Shown here one piece after another: positions 9,701 through 18,127 of a stretch of DNA of 64,000 nt. The stretch lies in the NCBI RefSeq assembly GCF_023015965.1, contig NZ_JALKAN010000001.1, positions 1,200,160 to 1,264,159 on the forward strand, in the 5' to 3' direction. The stretch comes from Allomuricauda sp. F6463D (lineage in GTDB: Bacteria; Bacteroidota; Bacteroidia; Flavobacteriales; Flavobacteriaceae). The position numbers and the translations under genes were made by a program. Every line of letters begins with the position of its first letter. Positions within the stretch are counted from its first letter, which is position 1. Under the pieces are notes generated by a model. That model made no database searches. It worked only from the letters and a program-made list of their open reading frames with translations, and was not told where the DNA came from.

Positions 9701-10596
9701 TCGGCGCCCCCTTTATCTAGCACGCCCCTTCGTGTGGCCGGTCCCAAGCTGACCACCCCAATATCCTTGATCCGAACCGGGACATTGTCAAATACGGCAA
9801 CCACGGCCTTTTCTATGTCTTCCGTATTTTTGACATACCCCAAGCCCCTGACCAAATATTCTGCTTGATTGACTTCAATGGTCTTGGCGCCCACATCCCT
9901 GTTCGACTTCCGTACGGCCTCCATGACCTTGTATAAGGGGATATTATAGGCCTTTAGGGCATCCGGATTTACATCCACTTGATATTCTTGGACATAACCC
10001 CCGATCGAAGCCACTTCGGACACCCCGTCCACGGCATTCAATCCATATTTCACATAAAAATCCTGGGCGGTCCGTATCTCGTGCAGATCCCATCCTCCCG
10101 TAGGGTTGCCATCCTTGTCCCTTCCTTCCAAGGTATACCAATATACCTGTCCCAATGCCGTGGCGTCGGGACCCAAAGTCGGGGTAACGCCATCGGGCAA
10201 CAGACCCGTGGGAAGTGAATTCAATTTTTCCAGGATCCGGGAACGCGACCAATAAAATTCCACATCATCATCAAAAATGATATAGATACTGGAAAATCCA
10301 AAGATGGATGAACTACGGATTGTTTTCACTCCTGGAATCCCCAGTAAATAGGTCGTCATTGGATAAGAAATCTGATCCTCGATATCTTGTGGCGAACGTC
10401 CGGGCCATTGCGTGAAAACAATTTGCTGGTTTTCCCCAATATCGGGAATGGCATCCACGGGCACCGGGTCTTTGGGCAAAAAGCCCGTATTCCAATTGAA
10501 GGGGGAAGTGACAATCCCCCAGGTAACCAACATTATTAAAACGAGAACGGTCACCAGTTTGTTCTCTAAAAAGTATTTTATGATTTTATTGAGCAT
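6760..10596 (-). CDS. cusA: CusA-type heavy-metal RND efflux permease
   Basis: The 1278-residue protein has the RND layout: first helix near residue 15, a large periplasmic loop, helices 2-6, an extended middle region, a second periplasmic loop and helices 8-12. PDIGENQQIV and the TM4 acidic pair in GVMVDVGIVFVEN fit proton-driven heavy-metal exporters. Methionines in LNEGSFLLMPTSMP and LVMLQTGM lie where CusA has its Cu/Ag ligands, so monovalent copper or silver is the likely substrate; the CzcA-like pump at 54-58 kb lacks both. It is about 230 residues longer than E. coli CusA, with extra membrane-like segments in the middle, a form I associate with Bacteroidota. It is the second gene of the operon. 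Confidence 0.92.
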   Translation of the reverse strand: MLNKIIKYFLENKLVTVLVLIMLVTWGIVTSPFNWNTGFLPKDPVPVDAIPDIGENQQIVFTQWPGRSPQDIEDQISYPMTTYLLGIPGVKTIRSSSIFGFSSIYIIFDDDVEFYWSRSRILEKLNSLPTGLLPDGVTPTLGPDATALGQVYWYTLEGRDKDGNPTGGWDLHEIRTAQDFYVKYGLNAVDGVSEVASIGGYVQEYQVDVNPDALKAYNIPLYKVMEAVRKSNRDVGAKTIEVNQAEYLVRGLGYVKNTEDIEKAVVAVFDNVPVRIKDIGVVSLGPATRRGVLDKGGAEVVGGVVVARYGSNPLAVINNVKDKIKEIAPGLPKKTLANGVESQLTVIPFYDRTQLIHETIGTLENALSHEILISIIVVLVLVLNLRASVIISSLLPVGVLMTFIVMQYAGVDANVVALSGIAIAIGVMVDVGIVFVENIIRHLEMPENHGAKGKELIQVIYRATVEVASAITTALATTVVSFVPVFAMQSAEGKLFRPLAFTKTFALLSAFVLGIVVLPALAHFVLGVDYDKKRVRRFWSILLISTGLIFAFYAQMWLPLVISLIGLNNLMEPKWPEHYKSFPNYINLGLTVFIASFFLTEEWMPLGPQNGIVVNYFFVLFLVGIILAALMGIVHFYTPVLKWCLENKGKFMLIPFVTLFFGVLVWLGFDSTFGIVAKGFESVGWKSVRQTSGWQAASKRFPGIGSEFMPSLNEGSFLLMPTSMPHSGVEYNKRVVGQLDMLLGSIPEVDLVVGKLGRVESALDPAPISMYENIINYKPEFIVNEDGHRVRYKVDRKDRFITQHKDTLTNEEALQRGIAEKDLIVDEDGEFFRNWRPHIKSPNDIWDEIVKVTKIPGITSAPKLQPIETRLVMLQTGMRAPMGIKVFGPDLKTIEDFGMQLEGILKEVPSVKAEAAFADRIVGKPYLHLNINRDGISRYGLNIEDVQQSIETAIGGMKITSTVEGRERFPVRVRYPRELRDDPESLKKILIPTPVGAQIPLSQVVDFEYVRGPQAIKSENTFLVGYVLFDKRDGFAEVDVVNDAQEAIQKKIDAGELTVPAGISYKFSGSYENQIRAVKRLSIVIPISLIVIFLLLFFQFKTVIASSIHFSGVFVAFAGGFIMLWLYGQDWFMNFAIAGVNMRDLFQMHTINLSVAVWVGFIALFGIATDDGVIMGTYIHQVFEEKNPQTVPDVRAAVLEAGKKRVRPAMMTAAVAIIALLPILTSTGKGADIMIPMAIPTFGGMTIQIMTMFVVPVLQAYWRETVIKNRNKALKKIQ

Positions 10597-10700
10597 ATCA
10601 TGAGTTTATTGTGTTGGAAATAGTGAAATTGTTCCAAAGGCAATAAATACCTAGGGCCATGCCAAAAACCATAGCACGGCCAAACGTCATCGATATGCTC

Positions 10701-11117
10701 TTAAATAAGGAAAGTTTGATCAAGAATCTGAATATCCTTGACCAAAAGGGGCGGAGGGTAATGTACGACAGGAACTATATTTTCCTGTGATCCCTCAAAA
10801 AGATTGATGTAACTGTAGGTGAAGGCAATTAGGAACTGATGCTCCCCTATACTTACATTTTCAACTGAAAGTAGAAGATCTTCCTGCCCGAGGACAGAAA
10901 GTGTCTCATCTTCACAGCATCCATTTTTTTGCAGATTATGTTCATGCGAATCGGAAGCTTGTTGCACATCCATTCCACAGGATTCCGCTTTACCGAAGAA
11001 GGAAAAATCAACAAGATCCTCACCACAATAGTGTTGCCCCACCGCAAAGGAAAATGTGGAGGCCAGCACATTCAGTGCCATGAAACAAGATAATATTTTG
11101 AACCAAAATAGTTTCAT
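10701..11117 (-). CDS. HYC_CC_PP family small secreted protein
   Basis: The 138-residue protein has a signal peptide (about 1-27). It then carries the three signatures that name the family: a Cys-bearing motif after the signal (QHYCGEDLV), a CC pair (GCCEDE) and a Pro pair near the end (YPPPLLV). The Cys and His residues suggest metal binding or a disulfide in the periplasm, but no reaction is known to me. It is the first gene of the cus operon, 104 bases ahead of cusA, so it is probably expressed with copper efflux. A divergent paralogue sits at 11689. Confidence 0.8.
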   Translation of the reverse strand: MKLFWFKILSCFMALNVLASTFSFAVGQHYCGEDLVDFSFFGKAESCGMDVQQASDSHEHNLQKNGCCEDETLSVLGQEDLLLSVENVSIGEHQFLIAFTYSYINLFEGSQENIVPVVHYPPPLLVKDIQILDQTFLI

Positions 11118-11688
11118 ATGCGATTACAAAACTACAATAATTTTAACAACCCTATTTTATTTAACATATTTTTTATGGCGATTTCATGTAAAATCCTTGC
11201 CATTCCACAGCCCTGAACCTAAGCAGGCCCCACAAAATCATCGGTTTGATTTTCAATTACATATAGTATGACAAAACGTTCCCTGGCCAGCAATGACATA
11301 ACGGCTTTTTCAGGTCGGCCTTATGTCAGAAATGAAGGAAGGACGGGCTATGCTATTTTGTCTTCCATAGGGAATATATGGTATACCAATTTCTTAGGCC
11401 GGGCCACAAAGGTTGTCCCATACCACATCCTGTCGGTGGATCGGGCACATTGACCTTTAGCTTCACCTGTTGCCCAAGCAACAGAAATCGAATGGGCATA
11501 TGAAGTTGTTCCACCCAATCCAAAACATGATGTCCATCATGTTTTTTCAGAAGTAGTTCCCATACTTTTGAAACAGGAACAATCCACATTATCAGAATAC
11601 AAAAAACTACTAATGTATGAGTGAGTTAAGATCGAATTGATTTCAATATGTTTTATGATCGGTGTACTATTTTTTTTAATTTTAATAG
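11118..11688. other. Divergent intergenic region between two HYC_CC_PP genes
   Basis: About 570 bases separate the two divergently transcribed paralogues. Short frames exist on both strands but none has a recognisable family, signal peptide or convincing start. The region must hold the promoters of both copper transcription units. I see no clear palindrome that would mark the regulator site. Confidence 0.5.
11127..11134 (-). promoter_or_regulatory. Possible -7 box (TAGTTTTG) of the copper operon
   Basis: On the minus strand the sequence TAGTTTTG matches the Bacteroidota -7 consensus TAnnTTTG. It ends ten bases before the ATG at 11117, so a transcript from it would have almost no leader. No well-spaced -33 TTG is evident. 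Weak evidence on its own. Confidence 0.35.
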
Positions 11689-12108
11689 GTGAAGCAAACC
11701 ATATCGAAAATATTATCCCTGTTTCTAGCCTGTTCCGTATTGGTCAGTACGACTTCCTTTGCTTCCAACGCCCATTTTTGTTGTAACAAATTGGTCAGTT
11801 TTTCCGTGACAGGAAAGGCAAAACCCTGCGACCAAAAGCTTCAAAACCCCAAAAGCCCCTTAAGGAAGTGTTCTTTGGAGCAAAAGAATTGCTGTAGCAC
11901 GGCTACTTATGCCAATTTCGGCAAGAATGACCTGATGGTTCGATCTTTTGACCTTGATTTCGATACACTCTTAGTTCCATATACCTCCATTTTTTACCAT
12001 ACCGATAGCTTTGGTGGGCTACAGGAAAGCATTGTTCCTTTTAAAGACTATATCCCCCCTTGGGTCGAACGAAACCTCCCTATCCTCCACAGGACTTTAT
12101 TGATTTGA
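11689..12108 (+). CDS. HYC_CC_PP family small secreted protein, second copy
   Basis: This 139-residue protein has the same layout as the protein encoded at 10701-11117: signal peptide (about 1-25), a Cys motif (HFCCNK), a CC pair (KNCCST) and a Pro pair near the end (IPPWVER), with a similar last stretch ending in TLLI. Sequence identity is otherwise limited, so the duplication is old or the two were acquired separately. The frame opens with GTG at 11689; no better ATG lies nearby, so the GTG start is plausible. It precedes the copper ATPase on the plus strand and may share its control. Confidence 0.75.
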   Translation: MKQTISKILSLFLACSVLVSTTSFASNAHFCCNKLVSFSVTGKAKPCDQKLQNPKSPLRKCSLEQKNCCSTATYANFGKNDLMVRSFDLDFDTLLVPYTSIFYHTDSFGGLQESIVPFKDYIPPWVERNLPILHRTLLI

Positions 12109-12286
12109 TTTTTTTTTCCACCTTGGGCACTATGCCCTGGTTTGTCCCTTTGTAAGGACATTCGTCCTTTAAATGGCTGGGGCATTTTCAGGACAATACA
12201 TTCTGATCTGTTGTAAAAACGACGATTTATCAATGGAGATTGTAACAACAAATGGTTATATCACAATAACCCAAAATCGAAACCCT

Positions 12287-12580
12287 ATGAAAAATTATGA
12301 TACCCTTTCAGAAGCCATATCCGATTTACAGGCAAAGGGCTATACCTATGATTTTAATCTCAAGCCCCATTGTCTGGAATGCGCTTCCCTTAAAATCGAA
12401 ATTCGACCGGAGGACTTTAAGGTCGACCAGACCCATCGTTTTGAGGGGATGAGCAGCACCGATGACAACAGCGTGCTGTACGCCATATCCTCCAAAGATG
12501 GCATCAGGGGCATCCTGGTGGATGCCTATGGCGTCTATGCCGGAAACATTTCTGAAAAAATGAGAAAAAAATTACGATAA
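12287..12580 (+). CDS. Small conserved Bacteroidota protein (often mislabelled phosphoribosylpyrophosphate synthetase)
   Basis: The 97-residue cytosolic protein begins MKNYDTLSEAISDLQAKGY, a start that fits the family better than the TTG- or ATG-led extensions upstream. It has a Cys-x-x-Cys (HCLECAS) and ends with IRGILVDAYGVYAG. Databases carry this type of protein near metal resistance genes, sometimes under a PRPP-synthetase name, but it has no PRPP-synthase motif. Function is unknown. It lies 16 bases before the copper ATPase gene, so the two are probably one transcript. Confidence 0.7.
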   Translation: MKNYDTLSEAISDLQAKGYTYDFNLKPHCLECASLKIEIRPEDFKVDQTHRFEGMSSTDDNSVLYAISSKDGIRGILVDAYGVYAGNISEKMRKKLR

Positions 12581-12596
12581 CCCTTAAAAAGAACCG

Positions 12597-14684
12597 ATGA
12601 TGGAAAAGCACCAACACCACGACCATTCACGGATGAACCACGATAAGACCGACCACTCCAAAATGGACCATGGCCCTGGGGGCCATTCTGGGCACAACCC
12701 CGCACATGGCCAAATGGGTCATGACCACCACAAAATGATGATCGCCGACTTTCGAAAGCGATTTTGGACAACGCTGGTACTCACCATACCCATTTTGTTC
12801 CTATCGCCCATGATCCAGGATTTTTTTGGGTATGAATTCCTGCTTCCCGGTAACCCTTACTTTCTTTTCGGGCTTTCCACCATTGTATATTTCTATGGGG
12901 GATGGCCTTTTTTGAAAGGTTTTTGGTCAGAAATAAAACAGGGTGCACCGGGAATGATGACCTTGATCTCCATGGCCATTTCCGTAGCCTATTTCTATAG
13001 CACGGCCACCGTATTCGGACTGAAGGGCCAAGACTTTTTCTGGGAACTGTCCACCCTTATCGCCATCATGCTACTCGGGCATTGGATAGAGATGAAGAGC
13101 GTCCTTGGTGCCTCAAAAGCCTTACAGTTGTTGGTCAGCATGATGCCTGCCGAAGCACACCGTGTCAAAGGGGAAACCATAGAGGACATACCGTTGGAAG
13201 CGGTATTGAAAGATGACATCATACTGGTCAAGCCGGGGGAAAAGGTCCCAGCCGACGGTACCATCGTCGAAGGCAGCAGTTACCTGAACGAATCCATGCT
13301 CACGGGGGAATCGAAACCTGTAAAGAAAGAGGAAAAGGACAAGGTGATCGGCGGTTCTGTCAATGGCAACAGCACCTTAAAGATCAAAGTGGAGCACACG
13401 GGCAAGGATAGTTACCTCAACAAAGTGATCACGATGGTGGAAGAGGCCCAAAAGACCAAGTCCAAAATGCAGAACCTTTCCGATAGGGCCGCCAAATGGT
13501 TAACCTATATCGCCTTGGCCATTGGTTTTGGGACCCTGGCGGTATGGTTGGCCCTGGGTTTCCCCTTTGTTTATGCCCTGGAACGCATGGTGACCGTTAT
13601 GGTCATTGCCTGTCCCCATGCCCTGGGTCTTGCCATCCCTTTGGTGGTGGCCATTTCCACCGCGGTATCCGCCCAAAACGGCCTATTGATCCGCAACAGG
13701 ACCGCCTTTGAGGAATCCCGGAAGATATCGGCCTTGTTATTTGATAAAACGGGGACCCTGACCAAAGGTGATTTTGGCGTTACCCGAATCCAATCGGTCG
13801 ATGACAACTATTCCCCGGATGAAGTCCTTCGCCTGGCAAGTGCCTTGGAACAAAGCTCGGAACACCCCATTGCCGTGGGTATCATCAAAAGGGCCCAAGA
13901 GGAAAAGGTCACCATTCCCAATCCCTCGAACTTTCATGCGATCACTGGAAAAGGGGTCGAGGCAACCGTGGAGGACAAACCGGTAAAAGTGGTCAGTCCC
14001 GGTTTTTTAAGGGACAACAACATTCCCATTCCCAAAGACGCCTATAGCGATGCCGCCGAAACCGTGGTATTTGTGTTGATCGAGGAAAAACTGGCCGGAT
14101 ACATTGCACTGGCCGATGAGATACGATCGGAATCCCAAGAGGCCATCCAAGTATTCAAGAAGAACGACATCAAGGTATTGATGGCCACTGGGGACAATGA
14201 AAAAACGGCCAGGGCCGTTAGCGAAAAACTCGGTTTGGATGGCTACTATGCCGAAGTGTTGCCCCACCAAAAAGTGGAAATAGTGGAAGAACTCCAACGT
14301 AAGGGCGAGTTCGTGGCCATGACCGGGGACGGTGTGAACGATGCCCCGGCCCTTGCAAAGGCCAATGTGGGCATTGCCGTTGGTTCCGGTACAGACGTTG
14401 CGGCGGAAACCGCCGACATCATCTTAGTCAACAGTAACCCCAAGGATATTGCCAATCTCATCCTGTTCGGCAAGGCCACCTACAACAAAATGATCCAGAA
14501 CCTGATTTGGGCAACGGCCTACAATGTGGTCGCCATTCCGTTGGCCGCCGGTGTACTGTATTCCTCAGGGTTTGTCATGGGCCCTGCCGTCGGTGCTGTG
14601 TTCATGAGCCTGAGCACCATCATTGTGGCCATCAATGCGCAGTTGTTAAAACGTAAGATAGGAAGTAATCAGATCAAAGGATGA
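12597..14684 (+). CDS. copB: P1B-3 type copper-exporting ATPase (CopB-like)
   Basis: The 695-residue P-type ATPase starts with a His/Met-rich metal tail (about residues 1-48). Eight membrane helices follow, with the TGES actuator motif near 237, the CPH intramembrane metal motif near 339, the DKTGTLTKG phosphorylation site near 383, an HP motif in EHPIAVG and the GDGVNDAP hinge. CPH together with MSLST in the last helix is diagnostic of the P1B-3 subgroup, which exports copper (mostly Cu(II)) or silver. It is in the opposite orientation to the cus operon and complements it from the cytoplasmic side. Confidence 0.93.
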   Translation: MMEKHQHHDHSRMNHDKTDHSKMDHGPGGHSGHNPAHGQMGHDHHKMMIADFRKRFWTTLVLTIPILFLSPMIQDFFGYEFLLPGNPYFLFGLSTIVYFYGGWPFLKGFWSEIKQGAPGMMTLISMAISVAYFYSTATVFGLKGQDFFWELSTLIAIMLLGHWIEMKSVLGASKALQLLVSMMPAEAHRVKGETIEDIPLEAVLKDDIILVKPGEKVPADGTIVEGSSYLNESMLTGESKPVKKEEKDKVIGGSVNGNSTLKIKVEHTGKDSYLNKVITMVEEAQKTKSKMQNLSDRAAKWLTYIALAIGFGTLAVWLALGFPFVYALERMVTVMVIACPHALGLAIPLVVAISTAVSAQNGLLIRNRTAFEESRKISALLFDKTGTLTKGDFGVTRIQSVDDNYSPDEVLRLASALEQSSEHPIAVGIIKRAQEEKVTIPNPSNFHAITGKGVEATVEDKPVKVVSPGFLRDNNIPIPKDAYSDAAETVVFVLIEEKLAGYIALADEIRSESQEAIQVFKKNDIKVLMATGDNEKTARAVSEKLGLDGYYAEVLPHQKVEIVEELQRKGEFVAMTGDGVNDAPALAKANVGIAVGSGTDVAAETADIILVNSNPKDIANLILFGKATYNKMIQNLIWATAYNVVAIPLAAGVLYSSGFVMGPAVGAVFMSLSTIIVAINAQLLKRKIGSNQIKG

Positions 14685-14955
14685 TAGGCAAATAGAGCAA
14701 TTTAGCATATAAAAGGGTGCATTCCCAATAGCAATACGGATTTTCAGTGTTCCCGCAATCCTATTAGGCCACTACGAAGAGAATACTGGATTCTGGTATT
14801 AATACTGCTGGAAGCCAGTTCCATTTTTCTTGAGGTGTGCCATTCCTAATTTATTTCCTTTCTTAGTAACCATTATAACCTTTGTTATGGCAAAATTTTG
14901 TTTTCATGTTAAAGTGTATACCCAAAAAGGGATTCCACTTCCCTTTATCGATAGG
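14685..14955. other. Convergent intergenic region between copB and traN
   Basis: This 271-base stretch separates the copper island from the conjugation operon, which runs toward it. Apart from a 10-bp perfect palindrome GTATTAATAC at 14795-14804 I see no structure, no terminator with a T-tract and no obvious element end. Confidence 0.4.
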
Positions 14956-15741
14956 TCAATAGTTGAGCTCCAACCTTCTGCTTCCACGGCTTTCCAAGAG
15001 AATCAGTCTTAGATGCTCCTTAGGGGAAAGGATAAATTTGGGTAGCACAAGTACAAATCCTTGGGAAGTCCCGGTTTTAATGATTTTGGGCCGTTCAAAG
15101 ATATAATGGGGTTCCAACTTGGTTTCTTGATACGAGGATCTCCGTTTCAAGCTGCCATTTATCCTTAGGGCCTCAAGGGTGCCTACTTCAAAATCAATGC
15201 CTGATCGGTTGCGCACCTCTACGACCATAAATACTTGAGCGTTTCGGTAGACCAACCTTTTCAACCGCAATCGGATTCCCTTTCTTCGTACCGATGCCAA
15301 GGCACCATTTCCATCACTTGATAGCAATCCACTTAAAAGAGGAAATCGAGCTGTGTGGGAAGCCAAGGAATCCCCTTTTTTACCAGGTAATTGCTGTACT
15401 TGGCCAATGCTATGCGCCTTGTCCACAAAAAAATGGGTTTGTGCCAAGTGTTCCCCATAGACCACCATGAAGTCGTACGCTTGTCCGTCCATGGTGATCA
15501 CCAAGAGGTTAGTAATGGTGTTGGCTGTGGCCTGCAACAGCCCAAAATACTGAGCTTCTTCCCGGTTATAGGTAAAGATCGCTTTACTGTTTCCCGTTAC
15601 AGCCTGTTTGATGGGACTGGAAAAAAAAAGGGCCACGTTCATTTGTGAATTGGCACGGATGGTATCCAGGGCCTTTTGGCCCGACACGGTGTGTCCATAG
15701 GCCATTAGCATTACTGCAATGATGACGTTTAGTGTTTTCAT
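14956..15741 (-). CDS. traN: Conjugative transposon protein TraN (DUF4138)
   Basis: The 261-residue protein has a signal peptide (about 1-21) and the pattern of TraN of CTnDOT-type elements, including a YFGLLQATANTITNLLV stretch, a tyrosine-rich middle and RRSSYQETKLEPHYIFERP near the C-terminus. TraN belongs to the outer-membrane core of the mating channel, in a role comparable to VirB9. It is the last tra gene here and overlaps traM by 4 bases. The usual downstream genes traO, traP and traQ are not seen. Confidence 0.88.
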   Translation of the reverse strand: MKTLNVIIAVMLMAYGHTVSGQKALDTIRANSQMNVALFFSSPIKQAVTGNSKAIFTYNREEAQYFGLLQATANTITNLLVITMDGQAYDFMVVYGEHLAQTHFFVDKAHSIGQVQQLPGKKGDSLASHTARFPLLSGLLSSDGNGALASVRRKGIRLRLKRLVYRNAQVFMVVEVRNRSGIDFEVGTLEALRINGSLKRRSSYQETKLEPHYIFERPKIIKTGTSQGFVLVLPKFILSPKEHLRLILLESRGSRRLELNY

Positions 15742-16670
15742 GATCTAGGTATTAAGAAGAATTGATAATGATCGGAAATCTGAACCTTAACGGTACGTTG
15801 ATCGCGCTGAAATATGCGTTTGATCCCATTGAACTGGGGCACACCCGGCACATTGATCTCTCCAAGGCCCTCTTCCAAAGACCGATCCACCACTTCACCT
15901 CGCAGATGGTTCTTCACATAAATCCCTTCCTGTCCATCCTGGGCATCATAGGCTTGCATATCCATAAGGGTTGTCCCCAATCGGGTAAGTTCCACCATCA
16001 CCCGGTTGGGCCTTATCTTTACAAAGCCATAGAGGCGGGTACCTCCTGGCACTCTGTTTCCATCCACAACATAGTCATGTGTGAGTCGCAAGTCCAAACG
16101 TTGTCCGTCCCGAAGGGTTTGATCTCCATCCACATACACCTTGGCCGCAGCGGCAGTTGGTAAATTTCCATCGGGACGGTTCCTTTTTGGATTGGAGGCA
16201 AAGAACAGTTGATGTGCAAGTCCCAGATCCGTTTCCGTCCTTGGGGAACCTATTGCCATGTTTTGGTCATCTTCCCTTACCTTTTTTACAACCTCCAACT
16301 GGGGCATTTCATCTACATCCGATACAGAAACTTTTTTCGCAGTAAAGACATTGGTATCAAAGACACTGTCTATGATCCGCTGCTTTTCATATTCCATATA
16401 ATTTGGATTGAAATACCCTTTATCATCCACCATGTGGTCGGGATATACTTGGGGTGCCGTGGATTGTTTTTCCACCTTGATGGCTTCCACGGCTTCCAGT
16501 TTGGATTCAAATTCCACTGAAGTGTCCTCCAGATCCGGCATGGGGATCCTTCCCACATCAAGGCTTTCCTTTTTTGGCTTTCCAAAAGTGACGATACTAT
16601 ATATGGTGATAAAGAGTACCATACATACCAGTACCAGAACAAAAACTATTTTATTCTTCTGTGTTTTCAT
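15738..16670 (-). CDS. traM: Conjugative transposon protein TraM
   Basis: About 310 residues with one N-terminal membrane helix (KIVFVLVLVCMVLFITIYS) and a long charged linker. The C-terminal beta-rich domain resembles VirB10/TrbI-type channel proteins (GDQTLRDGQRLDLRLTHDY, VPGGTRLYGFVKI). It would span the periplasm and link inner and outer membrane parts of the mating channel. I prefer the ATG at 16670 (MKTQKNKIVF). An upstream ATG at 16700 would add ten residues and deepen the overlap with traK. It overlaps traN by 4 bases. Confidence 0.87.
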   Translation of the reverse strand: MKTQKNKIVFVLVLVCMVLFITIYSIVTFGKPKKESLDVGRIPMPDLEDTSVEFESKLEAVEAIKVEKQSTAPQVYPDHMVDDKGYFNPNYMEYEKQRIIDSVFDTNVFTAKKVSVSDVDEMPQLEVVKKVREDDQNMAIGSPRTETDLGLAHQLFFASNPKRNRPDGNLPTAAAAKVYVDGDQTLRDGQRLDLRLTHDYVVDGNRVPGGTRLYGFVKIRPNRVMVELTRLGTTLMDMQAYDAQDGQEGIYVKNHLRGEVVDRSLEEGLGEINVPGVPQFNGIKRIFQRDQRTVKVQISDHYQFFLIPRS

Positions 16671-17277
16671 GAGTTTCAAGTTTACGAAGTGAGTTTTCAA
16701 AAAAATCAGTGATCAACAATCCATGTGGATTATGGGGGAAATTCCGTTCCACTTGGATCAGATGTCCCGAGGTCACCAGTTCATAGGTATCGGTGACGGT
16801 TCCCCGATTGATCCGTATATGCAATTGGGACCTAAAGGCAAAGGAAGTCCCATCCCAATCCAGCTCTGCATCGATTCTGATGACCTCTTGCACAAGGGAA
16901 TATTGCAACAACCGGTTATAGAAACCGTCTGCCTTTTTCTGTTGGTAGACAGCACCCACGGAGGCATTACCCAACCAAAGGGCCCTCTCCATGTTCTTCT
17001 CATAACTGCCGGCATCCACCCCATAAAACCACCTATGAAACTGTTCCAAATGGGCCAGGGCCTCCACTTCCAGATGATCTCGTTGTTCGGCCCAGGAAAG
17101 CGGTATGACCTCCCCTTCCCCATTGACCACGAAGGCCCCGTTCAACGATTCACGGTATATCCTGCCCACTAGGACCATAGCAACCATACAGACCAAACCC
17201 GAGGCGATAACCACGGCAAGAACCACAAAACGGTTGAGCCGCAGCACATGAACAATACTTTTAAAAGGTGTTTTCAT
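16651..17277 (-). CDS. traK: Conjugative transposon protein TraK
   Basis: The 208-residue protein begins MKTPFKSIVHVLRLNRF and has one N-terminal helix (VVLAVVIASGLVCMVAMVLV), then a periplasmic domain with the VirB8-like AALWLGN/SYEKNMERAL pattern. The frame stays open upstream to 17628, but those codons overlap traJ in another frame and give a composition unlike a protein, so the start at 17277 is right. It is the inner membrane scaffold of the mating channel. It starts ten bases after traJ and overlaps traM by 20 bases. The small traL gene that usually separates traK and traM is absent. Confidence 0.88.
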   Translation of the reverse strand: MKTPFKSIVHVLRLNRFVVLAVVIASGLVCMVAMVLVGRIYRESLNGAFVVNGEGEVIPLSWAEQRDHLEVEALAHLEQFHRWFYGVDAGSYEKNMERALWLGNASVGAVYQQKKADGFYNRLLQYSLVQEVIRIDAELDWDGTSFAFRSQLHIRINRGTVTDTYELVTSGHLIQVERNFPHNPHGLLITDFFENSLRKLETHENTEE

Positions 17278-17287
17278 AGACTTCAAT

Positions 17288-18127
17288 TTAACCGGTGAAC
17301 AATCGAAGGGTAAAACTGGTCGCCCTTCGGTACAATTTAAATTTGAGCAAGACAATAAAGCCAATGGTCCCGAGTTCAATGATGGAGGCAAAGAATTCAC
17401 TCCCAAAATCGAAACCAAAGAGGTTCCCCCAGAAGTTGGTAGTGATCTCCGTATAAAGGTTGTTGACGAAGACATTGACCAAAAAGAAGGCGGGAACCAG
17501 CATATATACTGCTGCATAGAGCTTGAAATAATTATAGGCCAATGGCCTGAACTTTTCAAAGACGGCCAAGCTGATGACCAAGGGAAAAAAGGCCTGTAGG
17601 ATCCCCAATAGGAAATATCGCTCTGCAAGGAACAAAGGATAGATGAACAGGTCCATCAACCAAAGAATGACCCCGATGATAAAGGCCAAGACCTTTAATC
17701 CGTACAAAGGAGTGACCAAGGCCTCATACAACAGTGCCATGGCTTTCTTGGCGGCTTCCAAGGCACCCACATCCCGTTCCAGGTCCACATCCTGCAACTG
17801 TAATGGGAGGAGTGCCGGAGCCGTGTCCCGGTATTGGGCCTCAATGGCCACCAGGATCCCATCGAACACTCCCAATACCTCAGTGGAGAAAATGACCAAG
17901 AGCACCACCAAAAAATTCTTGGCCAGTTCCGTGGGGGTCAACCCCCAGGTATGGCCATCGGTGGAAGCTATTCCCTCATTGTATTTCTTCAAAATATTGA
18001 TCAAAAAAAACAGTACGGCCAGGGTCTTCATCCCCACAATGGTATATTGGGAGAAATCACTGTCCTTGATGGTCTGGAAGACGGCATCCACATATTCCAA
18101 TCCTATGCCCAAAAAGATTCCCGCCAT
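17288..18127 (-). CDS. traJ: Conjugative transposon protein TraJ
   Basis: The 279-residue polytopic inner membrane protein has about six hydrophobic segments, among them VGMKTLAVLFFLINIL, NFLVVLLVIFSTEVLG, VLAFIIGVILWLMDLF and TIGFIVLLKF. It matches the TraJ family, the VirB6/TrbL-like component that lines the DNA path across the inner membrane. A TGATG overlap joins it to traI, which supports co-translation. Confidence 0.88.
   Translation of the reverse strand: MAGIFLGIGLEYVDAVFQTIKDSDFSQYTIVGMKTLAVLFFLINILKKYNEGIASTDGHTWGLTPTELAKNFLVVLLVIFSTEVLGVFDGILVAIEAQYRDTAPALLPLQLQDVDLERDVGALEAAKKAMALLYEALVTPLYGLKVLAFIIGVILWLMDLFIYPLFLAERYFLLGILQAFFPLVISLAVFEKFRPLAYNYFKLYAAVYMLVPAFFLVNVFVNNLYTEITTNFWGNLFGFDFGSEFFASIIELGTIGFIVLLKFKLYRRATSFTLRLFTG

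Noticed and set aside
11268-11589. Short frames on both strands between the HYC_CC_PP genes
   Set aside because: No recognisable features and they overlap each other.
17277-17628. Upstream extension of the traK frame
   Set aside because: The extra 117 codons overlap traJ and give a Ser/Pro/Trp-rich composition; the family start is at 17277.
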